From: a virus
Length of the DNA: 25,022 nucleotides
Virus record (IMG/VR): IMGVR_UViG_3300009161_000215
Span: 1 to 25,022 of that record
Strand: one strand, 5' to 3'
The translations under genes were made by a program, and so were the position numbers. Shown here in pieces: positions 7,193 to 15,818 of the stretch; position 1 is the stretch's first letter; each line of letters starts with the position of its first letter. The notes beneath the pieces were generated by a model that made no database searches, was not told where the DNA came from, and worked only from the letters and a program-made list of their open reading frames with translations.

Positions 7193-10100
7193 TATGCACT
7201 TCCTATTCTTGCAAAAGTTTGTTGATTTAATAAAGTAAAACTATTAGAAAATGGAGTATTCAAAATATAATTTACATTTGATGCTGTGTAATCAAAACTT
7301 ACACCTTTAATTAATAAAACTCCATTTGCATAAACTTCCATTGCTAATGGATTTGATGAAAATATATAAGTAGTATTTCCTGCAACAGAATAAGCAACTG
7401 TATTAGTAATATTAGAACATGGTACTCCAAGATTGTTAGCCGAAAACTGAATAATATCGACTGTTCCTGTAACTGCTGATGGAAAACCATCTAATAAATT
7501 ATCTGCTAAATTGTAATCAATTTCATTAAATTGTGAACCATTTACATAGATTTGCTCAAAGCCACTATTCATTAAAAAAGTAGTTGGTGTATAAGATGTT
7601 GTAGCAGAAAAGTTTACAGTCCACCTGCTAAATGGTGGATACTCAGCATCTTCTGCTCTAAATCTAAATATTGGTAATCCTGCTGTTGCACCACTTAAAG
7701 TATCTGAAAAACTAATTACTTTAGTAGTGTAATTAATCCCACTAACTGTAAAAGTTGTTACAACTCCAGTATCAGTAAAGGACAGTTCATCACCAACATT
7801 AATTAATTGAAATGGCAATTCAGCATAAGTAACTGTATTAGAAGTTGCTGATGCAATAGTTATTTCTAATGGTTCATAAAAATCTAATTTAGAAACTGCC
7901 CTCATGTTTAATGTAGTTATTATTTCTCCAACAGATGCACCAATACCAAGAACAATAGTTGTAGATGTTTCTGTGTAATCTGCTGTGTTTAATAAAACTC
8001 CATTCTTAAATACTAAAATTTGACCTACTATATGAGTAACACTAAAAGTAGTCTGACTTGCTGTTGCAGTAAAATTAGTTTCGGTAAAAAAGAAATCATC
8101 TTCTTCAGTAAACCCAACTACTCGACCAAACACATCAATTACTAATGTGGCAGGAACTACCGATTTTGAATAAACACCATTACCAAAATTAAGAAATTTT
8201 TGCAAGGCTACTCGCATAGTTCCATTAGTATTATTAGTAACACTTAAAATTCCATCACTTGTATTAACACTAGAAGTTCCTACCTTAGTAACCTGACCAC
8301 TTCTAGAATCAAGGTCAATAGCATTTGTTCCATCTTCTAAACCATTCCATATTGTTTGGTCATATACAGAACCTTCACTTGGAACAAACGCACCACCAAT
8401 TCCTAAATAAACAGCATTGTCTACGGCAAAACTACAAATTCTATTTCCTCTAGTAGAAAATAAAACATAATTAGCAGTACCAAAAGGTTCTGGAGTTGCT
8501 TCATACCATTGGTAATCTGAAGCCACCATACTAGGTGTAGCAGAAGTATTATTTAATAATCCATAGTAAGATTTATTTCTAGGGTTTAATGAAAATCCAC
8601 CACCATTAATATTGTCTGCATACACCACATTAATATATCTATTTGTGTATTGGAATGTTTGTGGTCTCCAATTAAATAAAGCAGATGCAGAACTAAAATT
8701 AGATGTTGCTAAACTATTTACCATTCTTACAAAGAAATACCAATTACCTGCTGATATACCTGTAAGGGTAACTGGTGGCATTGCAATATTAATTGAATAA
8801 GGATTACCTGCTGTCTGAACTACAGTTGTTCCTGCAAATATTCTTTGTTCTGTAGTAGGACTAGAAAATGCTGAATACCATATTTCTGCATATTGTGTAA
8901 TACCTGCACTACTAGTTGTTGCATTTACTTGAAATGATGGAATTGTTGCAAATACTAATACATTAGAAATAGTTGGAGCAGGTATAGTTCCAAAAGTTGT
9001 TGGGCTTCCTATACCTGTATTTGGTGATGGAGTAAATTGAGTAATATTTGTATCATCATAAACAGTAGGATTAAACTCGCTGACATTTAAATTCGTAGTT
9101 ATCTTACCATCATCTGTAAATGTTTGTGTTACTTTCATGCATCTAAATAACTTGTTTACCCATCCATAATTTACATTTGTAACTGTTACTATATCTCCTG
9201 CATCTAATTGCAGACCTGTAAAATTAATTGCAAAACTTAATTGCATATCTTCTCTAGCAGACTTTAAAAATCTAGTTGCTAAATATTGAGCAGTTACAGA
9301 ATTGTTAGTTAAAGGTAAAGATATGGACTGTTGATTAACTGGTTCATTAGGATATAAAAGTTCAGGGTCTATTTCTGCAAGGTCATAGATAGATGATGCA
9401 AAAGCATCTTGAGCAGTATTATCAGGAAACTTTACTTCTGCTACATTAAATGAATTGGCTATGTCCATAATATTAGTTGTAATGCCTGAAATAATATTAG
9501 AATCATTTAATGCCATTGCTACTGTATAACTAGGACTTTGAACAATAACTCCCCAAGTGCCTAACATTTCTGAATATTTAATTAAACAATCACAACAAGA
9601 TGCCATGTCTTGTAGATTCTGCATAATAGTTCTTGAAGTTACAACTACTCCATTAAACTTAAATCTTGGCTGAGTTGTTGAGCCACCAGTATAAGGAGTA
9701 TAAGTAAAGTTTTCATTGGAATATGCAGTTAAAGCATTTAAAGAAGTAGTATCAATTTGGTATGCAGGTATAGCACCGCCATATCGAGTATTTAAAAGAT
9801 AGTCATAAATAACTGCACCAGTATTGGTTAAGTTATTAGTTATTTGAAATTTAGTTTGTTGTATACCTGTTAGACTTGCATCAGAATTATATGTAATATG
9901 CACAATAGCAAATACTGTATTTGTCATTGTTTTACTAGCATCCCATTGATAAACTAAATAAGGATTTGACATTACATCTACTGCTGAAAATGGAGAGTTT
10001 GTAGGGCTATAAGAACCATTGCTATATAAATAAAATTCTAATAATCCATTTACACTTGTATCAACTAAACCTGTAGACTGGTCTAGTAAAGATGCTACTG

Positions 10101-10536
10101 TGTATCCATTGGCTTGAAATTGAACTAACTTACCACCAAAATATATATTTCCAAATGTAAATGTGCTTGTAGTTTGCCCTGCTTCTGTTCCTGTTACTTC
10201 TGATAATGCCATTACATAATATAAATTTTGATTGTCATTACTAATAGATAAATCAATAATTGTTCCACCAACATAAGCCGAACCATAAACAACTGCTAAT
10301 TTATTATCTGTTGCAGGTGGTACTTGTTGCCTATTCCCAAGGTTAGGACTTTGCCCTGCTCCTGCTCCTTCTCCTGAACTATTAAAAGATGGTTGATTAG
10401 GTGAAAACAATGCCTTAGAAATAACAGATGCAATAATCATATTAAGAGCAAAACCAAGAGCATAGTAACCAATACCCATTGCAGTTATTGTTGCGGCACT
10501 TGCTCCTATTACATATGCTACCCCTACGATTGCCAT
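7192..10536 (-). CDS. Tail tip / host specificity protein (lambda gpJ-like)
   Basis: An 1114-aa central tip protein that closes the tube and usually decides receptor binding. The first 45 residues are very hydrophobic (VIGASAATITAMGIGYYALG) and are followed by a flexible Gly/Ser region and PATDNKLAVVYGSAYVGGTI, the start of the conserved tip core. The middle holds the gpJ-like hub, including DIANSFNVAEVKFPDNTAQD and a fibronectin-like stretch near 540-630. The C-terminal third has three repeats built around a 'NGxxL/F...DYT' turn (FKNGVLLNTADYTETS near 845; YVNGSQFNEIDYN near 990; YANGVLLIKGVSFDYT near 1075), which look like small adhesive beta modules. Its stop overlaps the collar gene start (TAATG). 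Confidence 0.85.
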   Translation of the reverse strand: MAIVGVAYVIGASAATITAMGIGYYALGFALNMIIASVISKALFSPNQPSFNSSGEGAGAGQSPNLGNRQQVPPATDNKLAVVYGSAYVGGTIIDLSISNDNQNLYYVMALSEVTGTEAGQTTSTFTFGNIYFGGKLVQFQANGYTVASLLDQSTGLVDTSVNGLLEFYLYSNGSYSPTNSPFSAVDVMSNPYLVYQWDASKTMTNTVFAIVHITYNSDASLTGIQQTKFQITNNLTNTGAVIYDYLLNTRYGGAIPAYQIDTTSLNALTAYSNENFTYTPYTGGSTTQPRFKFNGVVVTSRTIMQNLQDMASCCDCLIKYSEMLGTWGVIVQSPSYTVAMALNDSNIISGITTNIMDIANSFNVAEVKFPDNTAQDAFASSIYDLAEIDPELLYPNEPVNQQSISLPLTNNSVTAQYLATRFLKSAREDMQLSFAINFTGLQLDAGDIVTVTNVNYGWVNKLFRCMKVTQTFTDDGKITTNLNVSEFNPTVYDDTNITQFTPSPNTGIGSPTTFGTIPAPTISNVLVFATIPSFQVNATTSSAGITQYAEIWYSAFSSPTTEQRIFAGTTVVQTAGNPYSINIAMPPVTLTGISAGNWYFFVRMVNSLATSNFSSASALFNWRPQTFQYTNRYINVVYADNINGGGFSLNPRNKSYYGLLNNTSATPSMVASDYQWYEATPEPFGTANYVLFSTRGNRICSFAVDNAVYLGIGGAFVPSEGSVYDQTIWNGLEDGTNAIDLDSRSGQVTKVGTSSVNTSDGILSVTNNTNGTMRVALQKFLNFGNGVYSKSVVPATLVIDVFGRVVGFTEEDDFFFTETNFTATASQTTFSVTHIVGQILVFKNGVLLNTADYTETSTTIVLGIGASVGEIITTLNMRAVSKLDFYEPLEITIASATSNTVTYAELPFQLINVGDELSFTDTGVVTTFTVSGINYTTKVISFSDTLSGATAGLPIFRFRAEDAEYPPFSRWTVNFSATTSYTPTTFLMNSGFEQIYVNGSQFNEIDYNLADNLLDGFPSAVTGTVDIIQFSANNLGVPCSNITNTVAYSVAGNTTYIFSSNPLAMEVYANGVLLIKGVSFDYTASNVNYILNTPFSNSFTLLNQQTFARIGSA

Positions 10537-10537
10537 A

Positions 10538-10990
10538 TTAATCCTTTAACATTTTAGTGTAGACTTTTTCTGTAAAAGAATAACCCATGTATTCAAACAA
10601 AGAAGTATTATCTGAATGAATTTTTGTACCATATTTAATCATATTTACATTTAATGATTTTAAATATTGTTCTGCAAATTTAAACATTTTGATTGCTGTT
10701 CTGCCTTTTCTATACTCAGGTTTTAAATAATAAATATCTTCAGTAGCCAATACACAATCAATATAATGTAAATGTTTGCAAATAAAAAATACTATATACC
10801 CAATTATTTTTCCTTCATCTTTACACAATACAACTTTTAACATATCTTTTTCATGGATAGCAAAGTACATTGCATAGTCAGGCTTTAATTCATAATCTTT
10901 TAATAAAGATATTTCTTCATAATGGTCTTGGAACAATCTTTGTATTTCATTAAAACATTCTTTTGCATTTCCTATTTCATATGTAATCAT
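10538..10990 (-). CDS. GNAT-like N-acetyltransferase in the tail-tip operon
   Basis: A 150-aa protein with the GNAT architecture: an N-terminal helix (AKECFNEIQRLFQDHYEE), strands with IIGYIVFFICKHLH, then a strand-loop-helix EDIYYLKPEYRKGRTAIKMF that matches the acetyl-CoA pyrophosphate-binding motif (R/Q-x-x-G-x-A), and the C-terminal YGTKIHSDNTSLFEYMGYSF where the final helix and 'MGY' turn usually lie. It would transfer an acetyl group to an amine; the substrate is unknown. In lambda the slot between the minor tail proteins and gpJ holds gpK and gpI, and none of those is present here. The gene overlaps the upstream gene (ATGA) and precedes the tip gene by one base, so it is expressed with the tail tip. 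Confidence 0.8.
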   Translation of the reverse strand: MITYEIGNAKECFNEIQRLFQDHYEEISLLKDYELKPDYAMYFAIHEKDMLKVVLCKDEGKIIGYIVFFICKHLHYIDCVLATEDIYYLKPEYRKGRTAIKMFKFAEQYLKSLNVNMIKYGTKIHSDNTSLFEYMGYSFTEKVYTKMLKD

Positions 10991-11580
10991 GTAGTTTTGC
11001 CAAATAAATAATTGATAGTAGTTACAAAAGAAACTCTATTCATACTTGTATCTGAAGGATTATAAAATGTCCAAGAGTTATTATTTGTAAATCTACCTGC
11101 TGTTCTGTTTTGTAAAATTAATTGTATTGATGATGCTGATACTGTAATAGCACCCATAAAACTTCTTGATTCTTCATTCCATTGCTCTGATATTGCAAAA
11201 CTATTTACATACCCATTAAAAAATTGATAAAGACCACCTGAACCACCAGTAGTAATTAATGCACCATTAGTATCAAAGAACCCATGCCACATTTCTAATT
11301 GTGAGCCTTTAATATTTTGCCCTAATACTAAACCTAGCATAGTCTGGTCAATGCCAACTAGGGTAATTGTGGTTTCATTTGCAGTTGATTTAATATCTTT
11401 TACTGCATCACCAACTTTTACTAATTGTCCTAATGCTTGAAAAGGTTGTGCATCTACAGCACCAATAGTTAATGATGATGCTGTTGTAGCAAATCTATAA
11501 GTTCCATCTGGAGTAGTTAATCTAACAAAATCAGCAATCCGAATATTGTTAGTATTATCAACTGGAGTTATTACATTCAT
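10987..11580 (-). CDS. Minor tail protein (tail-tip, DUF2163-like region)
   Basis: A 197-aa protein of mostly strands. It begins with NIRIADFVRLTTPDGTYRFA, a pattern of 'R..D...LT..DGT.YRF' seen in small hub proteins annotated DUF2163 and similar in phages and gene-transfer agents. The middle (VGDAVKDIKSTANETTITLV) is followed by a hydrophobic segment IDQTMLGLVLGQNIKGSQLE and WHGFFDTNGALI, and the end includes WTFYNPSDTSMNRVSFV. It overlaps both neighbours by four bases (ATGA at each end), so production is coupled to the preceding tail gene and to the acetyltransferase-like gene that follows. The exact place in the tip is not shown. Confidence 0.55.
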   Translation of the reverse strand: MNVITPVDNTNNIRIADFVRLTTPDGTYRFATTASSLTIGAVDAQPFQALGQLVKVGDAVKDIKSTANETTITLVGIDQTMLGLVLGQNIKGSQLEMWHGFFDTNGALITTGGSGGLYQFFNGYVNSFAISEQWNEESRSFMGAITVSASSIQLILQNRTAGRFTNNNSWTFYNPSDTSMNRVSFVTTINYLFGKTT

Positions 11581-12257
11581 AGCACAGATTCAAATGCAGT
11601 AAAGCCACCAGACCATTGAATATAAGAATCATTGGCATAAGACATTAAAGTATATGTAGGATATGCCCTAAGAATTACTTGAAAGGTTGTTCCTGTATAT
11701 GTGCTACCACCCATGCTAACAGTAGTTCCAAACTCACCTATAACAGCATTTACTACACCTGTTAAAGTTGTTATTAAATTCCTATGCACAGGTATGTTTA
11801 CAGTTGAACCTGCTCCCCTAAGTACATCTGCTGTTGCTATATAAGGATATAAACCTACCTGACAGAAATCTCCTGCTTTGACTATGTAAGCACCTGCATC
11901 AATAGAAGGTAAACTTCCTAATACTAATGTTTTGTTTGCAGAACTAGTTTGCCATTGACAAGCAGATATTTGTCCTGAACTCATACTTCCTTGATAAGCA
12001 ATATAGTTAGCCCATCCAGTTGTGCCAAAGTTTAGATATTGTTGCAATGCCATATCAGGTATTCGTAAACTATTAAGCAATGCTCTATTCTGACTATACA
12101 AAAGATAGTTCATTGGCTTCATGTCAAATGAAAATGGCACTACAGTAATAATTTCACTTGTAGATATTCTTTGATTGCGACTAAGCATTTGACCAATAAA
12201 CCTGTGGTCATTAATTCCAACTGTTTCGCTAATTGCTAGTATTTGATTTAGACTCAT
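11577..12257 (-). CDS. Minor tail protein, distal-tail-like
   Basis: A 226-aa protein directly after the tape measure, where distal tail or lambda gpM-like proteins sit. Features include an N-terminal segment RNQRISTSEIITVVPFSFDM, a loop with LRIPDMALQQYLNF, and a beta region with IVKAGDFCQVGLYPYIATAD then GAGSTVNIPVHRN. The 'AGDF.Q.G..PY..T.DV' stretch recurs in tail-tip proteins of many lambda-like prophages, where it forms part of a beta barrel. No catalytic motif is seen. It ends in an ATGA overlap with the next gene. Family naming is tentative. Confidence 0.6.
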   Translation of the reverse strand: MSLNQILAISETVGINDHRFIGQMLSRNQRISTSEIITVVPFSFDMKPMNYLLYSQNRALLNSLRIPDMALQQYLNFGTTGWANYIAYQGSMSSGQISACQWQTSSANKTLVLGSLPSIDAGAYIVKAGDFCQVGLYPYIATADVLRGAGSTVNIPVHRNLITTLTGVVNAVIGEFGTTVSMGGSTYTGTTFQVILRAYPTYTLMSYANDSYIQWSGGFTAFESVL

Positions 12258-12259
12258 AG

Positions 12260-14242
12260 TTACCTTGAAGTAGGCATTGACCTTGATGCTGACTGATTAA
12301 CTGCCCAAATAGTTTGTTTGTTTTGAGATAAAAACTGTGTAGCCGACTGAGTATCAATAGCAGACATACTGGCTATGTAAGGACCATTGTAGTTTACTGT
12401 TTGACCACCACCCATATCAGATAATTTATTATTAGGAACAATACTTCCTGACCGATTAGGGATAAACATTTCTGGACCATTCTCACCGACTAGATAAGAT
12501 GTATTGCCAGATACAGAACCACCACCTGCTCTTGGTCTATTTAAGAATCCACCACCTGCACTACCACCACCATATTCATCTGTAGTGCCACCCATTCCTG
12601 CACTACCACCACCATATCCTGCGGCTGAAATTGCAGTACCTGCAAAACCCATAAAAGATTTAAATAATGTCATTGCTTGTAATTTTAATTCTATTTTTAA
12701 TAACTCTTTTATAATACTTGTAGCAAAATTACCCATTGATAATTTGCCTGTCTCTACAAAATTATCAATAGCATTATTCATAGTAGTAGTCATTGAAGTA
12801 AACATATCTGCACCTTTTTTGGCGGCATTATTTGAATCTTCAACATATTGATTAAATGCTTTATTCCATCCAAACATAAAAGTATTTTGTGCTTCTAATT
12901 GTGCTGTAATTTGTTTTCTAGTTAAATTTTCAAATTCTATACCTAATTCTTTTACTTTTTGTTTTTGAGCATCCATTGCATCTACTACTTTTTGGTCTAC
13001 ACCATGTGCTAATGCTTCTTCTTTTTTGTTTTGTATTTCAGTTAATTTTTTACTTGTCTCATCAGTAACTTTGGCTACTGCTTCAGCAATTTGTCTTTCT
13101 TTTTCAGACATAAAATTCATACGACCTTGGGCTTCTAATATCCCATATTGAAAATCTAATTGTCTTTTGTATTCAATAGATAACTGTTCTGCCATTGCTA
13201 AACCTTCAGCAATCTTTTTGGCTTTATTAACTTCTTCTTTATCTACATAAGGAGTTACTGGTCTACCTACAGTTTTCTTTTCTTCAGGTTTGATAGCATA
13301 GACTTCAGGATAATAAATTCTATTGGCAAACTCTTGGGCTTTACCTAATTCAATATTGGCAAAGTTCTCTAAGTTCATCCATCTTTCTTTTGGATTAAAC
13401 CCTTTACCTTTTTCAAAATCATAAAAGAGTTGATTAATTTCTCCTAGTGCCTGACCAATAATTTTAATGTAAGCAACAAATCCTGCAACTCCTGCTACTA
13501 ATGCTTTAAATCCTTCTCCAGTAAATTTAAAGAAAGATTCCATTGCACCACCAGTTTTATTCAACTCATCATATACTGCATTTAATGTAGGAATAAAAGC
13601 ATTGGTAAACATGACAGTTGTTTTAATTGCTTTGGCATCTAACTTATCATGCAAATCACCTGCTGTTTTAACTGCTTCTGCATATTTAGCAAATTGCTCT
13701 CTGGCTTCTGCTGTGCCTTCAGATAGTCCAACAAAATCTACACCTTTAGCCGCTTTTCCAAAGATTGACATAGCAACAGCATTTCTACTAATTGCATCAT
13801 CCATTCTACCCAAACTCATTACTGTCTGGTCAAACAATGCTGTCATATCTTTGTTTGCTAGGTCTTTAAGAGATACCCCAATTCTTGCAAAAGTTTCTTG
13901 AGCATCTTTTCCACCCTGTGCCGCATCATCTATTTTTGCTGTAAAACTAGATAATAATTTTCCTGCATTTTCAGCAGAGCCACCATTCTGGGCTAATCCT
14001 TCTGACAATGCCATCACAGTTTTAATGGCTACTTCATTTGCTTGGGCTACATCTGCAATCTGGTCTCCGTATTGCAAGGCTTTAGCAGACATTGCAGTAA
14101 AGGCTACTGCTACTCCTGCACTTGCATATTTAACTTTAGATACAACATCATCAAATCCACGACCAATTTTCTTTAGCCCAGATTCAAACTCAGCAGAATC
14201 CATCCCAAAGATTACTCCTAATCGTGCGACATTCTGTGCCAT
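12260..14242 (-). CDS. Tail tape measure protein
   Basis: A 660-aa protein that sets tail length and is threaded through the tube. The N-terminus has the usual tape-measure opening: LGVIFGMDSAEFESGLKKIG, then Ala-rich helices and AKALQYGDQIADVAQANEVA. A hydrophobic stretch lies around 240-265 (FKALVAGVAGFVAYIKIIGQ). A coiled, charged region runs from about 330 to 450. The C-terminus resembles lambda gpH: IDNFVETGKLSMGNFATSII, a Gly-rich linker and SYLVGENGPEMFIPNRSG. By the usual rule of about 0.15 nm per residue, the tail should be near 100 nm, short to medium for a siphovirus. I see no lysozyme or peptidase domain. Confidence 0.93.
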   Translation of the reverse strand: MAQNVARLGVIFGMDSAEFESGLKKIGRGFDDVVSKVKYASAGVAVAFTAMSAKALQYGDQIADVAQANEVAIKTVMALSEGLAQNGGSAENAGKLLSSFTAKIDDAAQGGKDAQETFARIGVSLKDLANKDMTALFDQTVMSLGRMDDAISRNAVAMSIFGKAAKGVDFVGLSEGTAEAREQFAKYAEAVKTAGDLHDKLDAKAIKTTVMFTNAFIPTLNAVYDELNKTGGAMESFFKFTGEGFKALVAGVAGFVAYIKIIGQALGEINQLFYDFEKGKGFNPKERWMNLENFANIELGKAQEFANRIYYPEVYAIKPEEKKTVGRPVTPYVDKEEVNKAKKIAEGLAMAEQLSIEYKRQLDFQYGILEAQGRMNFMSEKERQIAEAVAKVTDETSKKLTEIQNKKEEALAHGVDQKVVDAMDAQKQKVKELGIEFENLTRKQITAQLEAQNTFMFGWNKAFNQYVEDSNNAAKKGADMFTSMTTTMNNAIDNFVETGKLSMGNFATSIIKELLKIELKLQAMTLFKSFMGFAGTAISAAGYGGGSAGMGGTTDEYGGGSAGGGFLNRPRAGGGSVSGNTSYLVGENGPEMFIPNRSGSIVPNNKLSDMGGGQTVNYNGPYIASMSAIDTQSATQFLSQNKQTIWAVNQSASRSMPTSR

Positions 14243-14578
14243 CTACTTTGCTTTCTTATTAGGATTCATCATTGCAAAGGCTAATAAACTTTTATTAACC
14301 TGCTCCTTTTTCTGTTCATCTGTTAATGGTGGATATAAGTATTCATAAACCTGTGGAATTATATTCTCTAGTTTAAATGGTGGCTTACCACTTGGCAAGA
14401 CCTTATTAAATTGACCTGCTGTTAAAACTCCTAATACTTGTATGATGCCTAAATTACCTATTAGTCCATCATTAAACATAATACAAATATCAGCAAAGGT
14501 TTGTTCATCTACTAAATCAGGGTCTGTTCCATGAGCAGTCAAATATGCTTTAACTTGCCTTCGGACAGACCTTAGGAC
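14243..14578 (-). CDS. Tail assembly chaperone T extension (gpGT-like, made by -1 frameshift)
   Basis: This frame has no good start of its own: the only candidate is a TTG at 14542, with no convincing ribosome-binding site. It is open back to the slippery heptamer at 14578-14584, so it is best read as the C-terminal extension of the chaperone. The extension starts VLRSVRRQVKAYLTAHGTDP and contains a helical segment DEQTFADICIMFNDGLIGNL and YEYLYPPLTDEQKKEQVNKS. In lambda the T part binds the tube protein. The stop is directly adjacent to the tape-measure ATG at 14242. Confidence 0.82.
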   Translation of the reverse strand, partial: VLRSVRRQVKAYLTAHGTDPDLVDEQTFADICIMFNDGLIGNLGIIQVLGVLTAGQFNKVLPSGKPPFKLENIIPQVYEYLYPPLTDEQKKEQVNKSLLAFAMMNPNKKAK

Positions 14579-15063
14579 TTTCCCCTGTTCCCCTTATAAG
14601 ATGGGCTTACAGCATTACTAATTGCTTCTATCATTTCCATTTGAACAGGGAATGGCATAAACTCATCTATGTCTGCATATGTAATAGTATCCATATCAAA
14701 CTCACCATCTTCAGGTACTATGAGTTTAAACATCTCAGTTATTCTTTTTTCTAGGATAACTTTGTTGTTTGCCGATTCTTTTAATGACCTGCCTTCAATT
14801 TCAATATCATCTGTTTTATAGACAATATCTGGATTATCTTTATTTTCTTTTTTCTTTTCCAAATAAGACTTAGCCATATCATCATAGTATTTCTGCACTA
14901 AATCTTTATCTATGTCGTTCATTCTTTTTTGCATAGTGTCATACTCTACTGTCAAAGGTACTTTGACTTTAAATGTATGAGAGCCTATATCAAAAGTTCT
15001 AATTCTTAATTCATCTTTTTTATCTGAAAAGTTCTTGCCTAATGCAGTTGCAAACTTGCTCAT
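14572..15063 (-). CDS. Tail assembly chaperone, short form (gpG-like)
   Basis: A 163-aa acidic protein upstream of the tape measure. It begins MSKFATALGKNFSDKKD, has a strand pair RTFDIGSHTFKVKVPL and a long charged helical region (KDLVQKYYDDMAKSYLEKKK), and ends GNRGKS. In lambda, gpG and its frameshifted form gpGT hold the tape measure and recruit tube subunits. The same logic is visible here: the last codons carry the heptamer GGGAAAG in the X XXY YYZ phase, and the minus-one frame runs open from there into the next ORF. The role comes from order plus that signal, since chaperone sequences are poorly conserved. Confidence 0.8.
   Translation of the reverse strand: MSKFATALGKNFSDKKDELRIRTFDIGSHTFKVKVPLTVEYDTMQKRMNDIDKDLVQKYYDDMAKSYLEKKKENKDNPDIVYKTDDIEIEGRSLKESANNKVILEKRITEMFKLIVPEDGEFDMDTITYADIDEFMPFPVQMEMIEAISNAVSPSYKGNRGKS
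14578..14584 (-). promoter_or_regulatory. Programmed -1 ribosomal frameshift slippery site GGGAAAG
   Basis: The zero-frame codons AGG GGA AAG TCC TAA end the short chaperone. The heptamer G GGA AAG is in exact slippery phase and is the same heptamer used by phage lambda for gpG/gpGT. After a -1 slip, reading continues GTC CTA AGG TCT without a stop into the downstream frame. The predicted fusion is 162 zero-frame residues, then 12 bridging residues, then the 99 residues of the downstream ORF: 273 aa in total. Confidence 0.88.
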
Positions 15064-15066
15064 GTT

Positions 15067-15588
15067 TTATCCTTTTTTGGGTTGTTTTGCTTTGTATTTT
15101 AATATTGCAGTTCTTAATGACATAGTTAATGAATCTAATAATTGTGTAGATGATGTTTCTAAAGCAGGTCTTAAATAAGGTTTAGCCGCCATTTTTGCTG
15201 TGCCAAATTCATTGGCTATACCTCTGGCATCACTTGGAATACCTTTTTGTTTATTGCCAGTTCTAACATTTTTAAAAGTTTTTTTGGCTAATTGCTTTCC
15301 AGACCCAGTTGTTACTGTACCAATTACTGTATCTGTAGGACTAACATATACCGACCTTTTATCTTTCGTTGTAGGTTTTCTGGCTTCTATTCTTAATGAT
15401 GCTCTTAAACCACCAGTATCTACACTTACTAAACTTTTTGCTTTTTCTAATACAGGTTTCATGGCTACTCGCATAGCACTAGATAAAATTTTCTTTTGGT
15501 CTTTTACACCAAAATCATCTTGCATTTCTCTAACAACTTGAGTAAATTCCTCTTGCCCATAAAATGCAATACGGATTTTATCGCCCAT
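15067..15588 (-). CDS. HK97 gp10-like tail component
   Basis: A 173-aa basic protein. The family pattern is clear: an N-terminal helix ILSSAMRVAMKPVLEKAKSL, then VDTGGLRASLRIEARK (the 'P..TG.L..S' motif), a beta region with VYVSPTDTVIGTVT, and the C-terminal ANEFGTAKMAAKPYLRPALE, which matches the 'E.GT....A.PFLRPA' motif that defines gp10-like proteins. These proteins act in head-tail joining or tail completion. Unusually, here it comes after the tail tube-like gene rather than before the terminator, which either reflects a rearranged neck order or means one of the two neighbouring names is wrong. Confidence 0.85.
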   Translation of the reverse strand: MGDKIRIAFYGQEEFTQVVREMQDDFGVKDQKKILSSAMRVAMKPVLEKAKSLVSVDTGGLRASLRIEARKPTTKDKRSVYVSPTDTVIGTVTTGSGKQLAKKTFKNVRTGNKQKGIPSDARGIANEFGTAKMAAKPYLRPALETSSTQLLDSLTMSLRTAILKYKAKQPKKG

Positions 15589-15813
15589 CTAATCACCTTT
15601 AATAATCTTTTGAAATATCAGGTTATTTAATCGCAATACATAATCTACGATTTCATCTGGGGTCATTTTGTCTGCATGGTTTATTGCCATTGCATAAGCA
15701 GTATTTATCCCTGCAATCTTTTGCTCTTGAAACCCAAACCAGTTCTTATGTCCAGAATTGGCTTGGGTTATTATAAAGTTTAATAGGTCTGTACTGTTTT
15801 GTATTGTTGTCAT
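15589..15813 (-). CDS. Hypothetical 74-aa protein
   Basis: I do not recognise a family. The product is 74 aa, mainly helical by composition (STDLLNFIITQANSGHKN, NTAYAMAINHADKMTPDEIV, YVLRLNNLIFQKIIKGD) and without signal peptide or membrane segment. It sits between the tail tube-like gene (5 bases upstream) and the gp10-like gene, with which it is adjacent. Its place inside a tightly packed tail operon suggests a small tail-assembly role, but nothing in the sequence shows which. Confidence 0.7.
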   Translation of the reverse strand: MTTIQNSTDLLNFIITQANSGHKNWFGFQEQKIAGINTAYAMAINHADKMTPDEIVDYVLRLNNLIFQKIIKGD

Positions 15814-15818
15814 ATTGT

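Noticed and set aside
14025-14348. Plus-strand ORF of 107 codons across the chaperone/tape-measure junction
   Set aside because: It is antisense to the frameshifted chaperone extension and the tape-measure start; no start signal or family was seen.
14243-14542. Independent TTG-started gene
   Set aside because: It has no convincing ribosome-binding site, and the frame is open back to a perfectly phased slippery site, so a frameshift product is the better reading.
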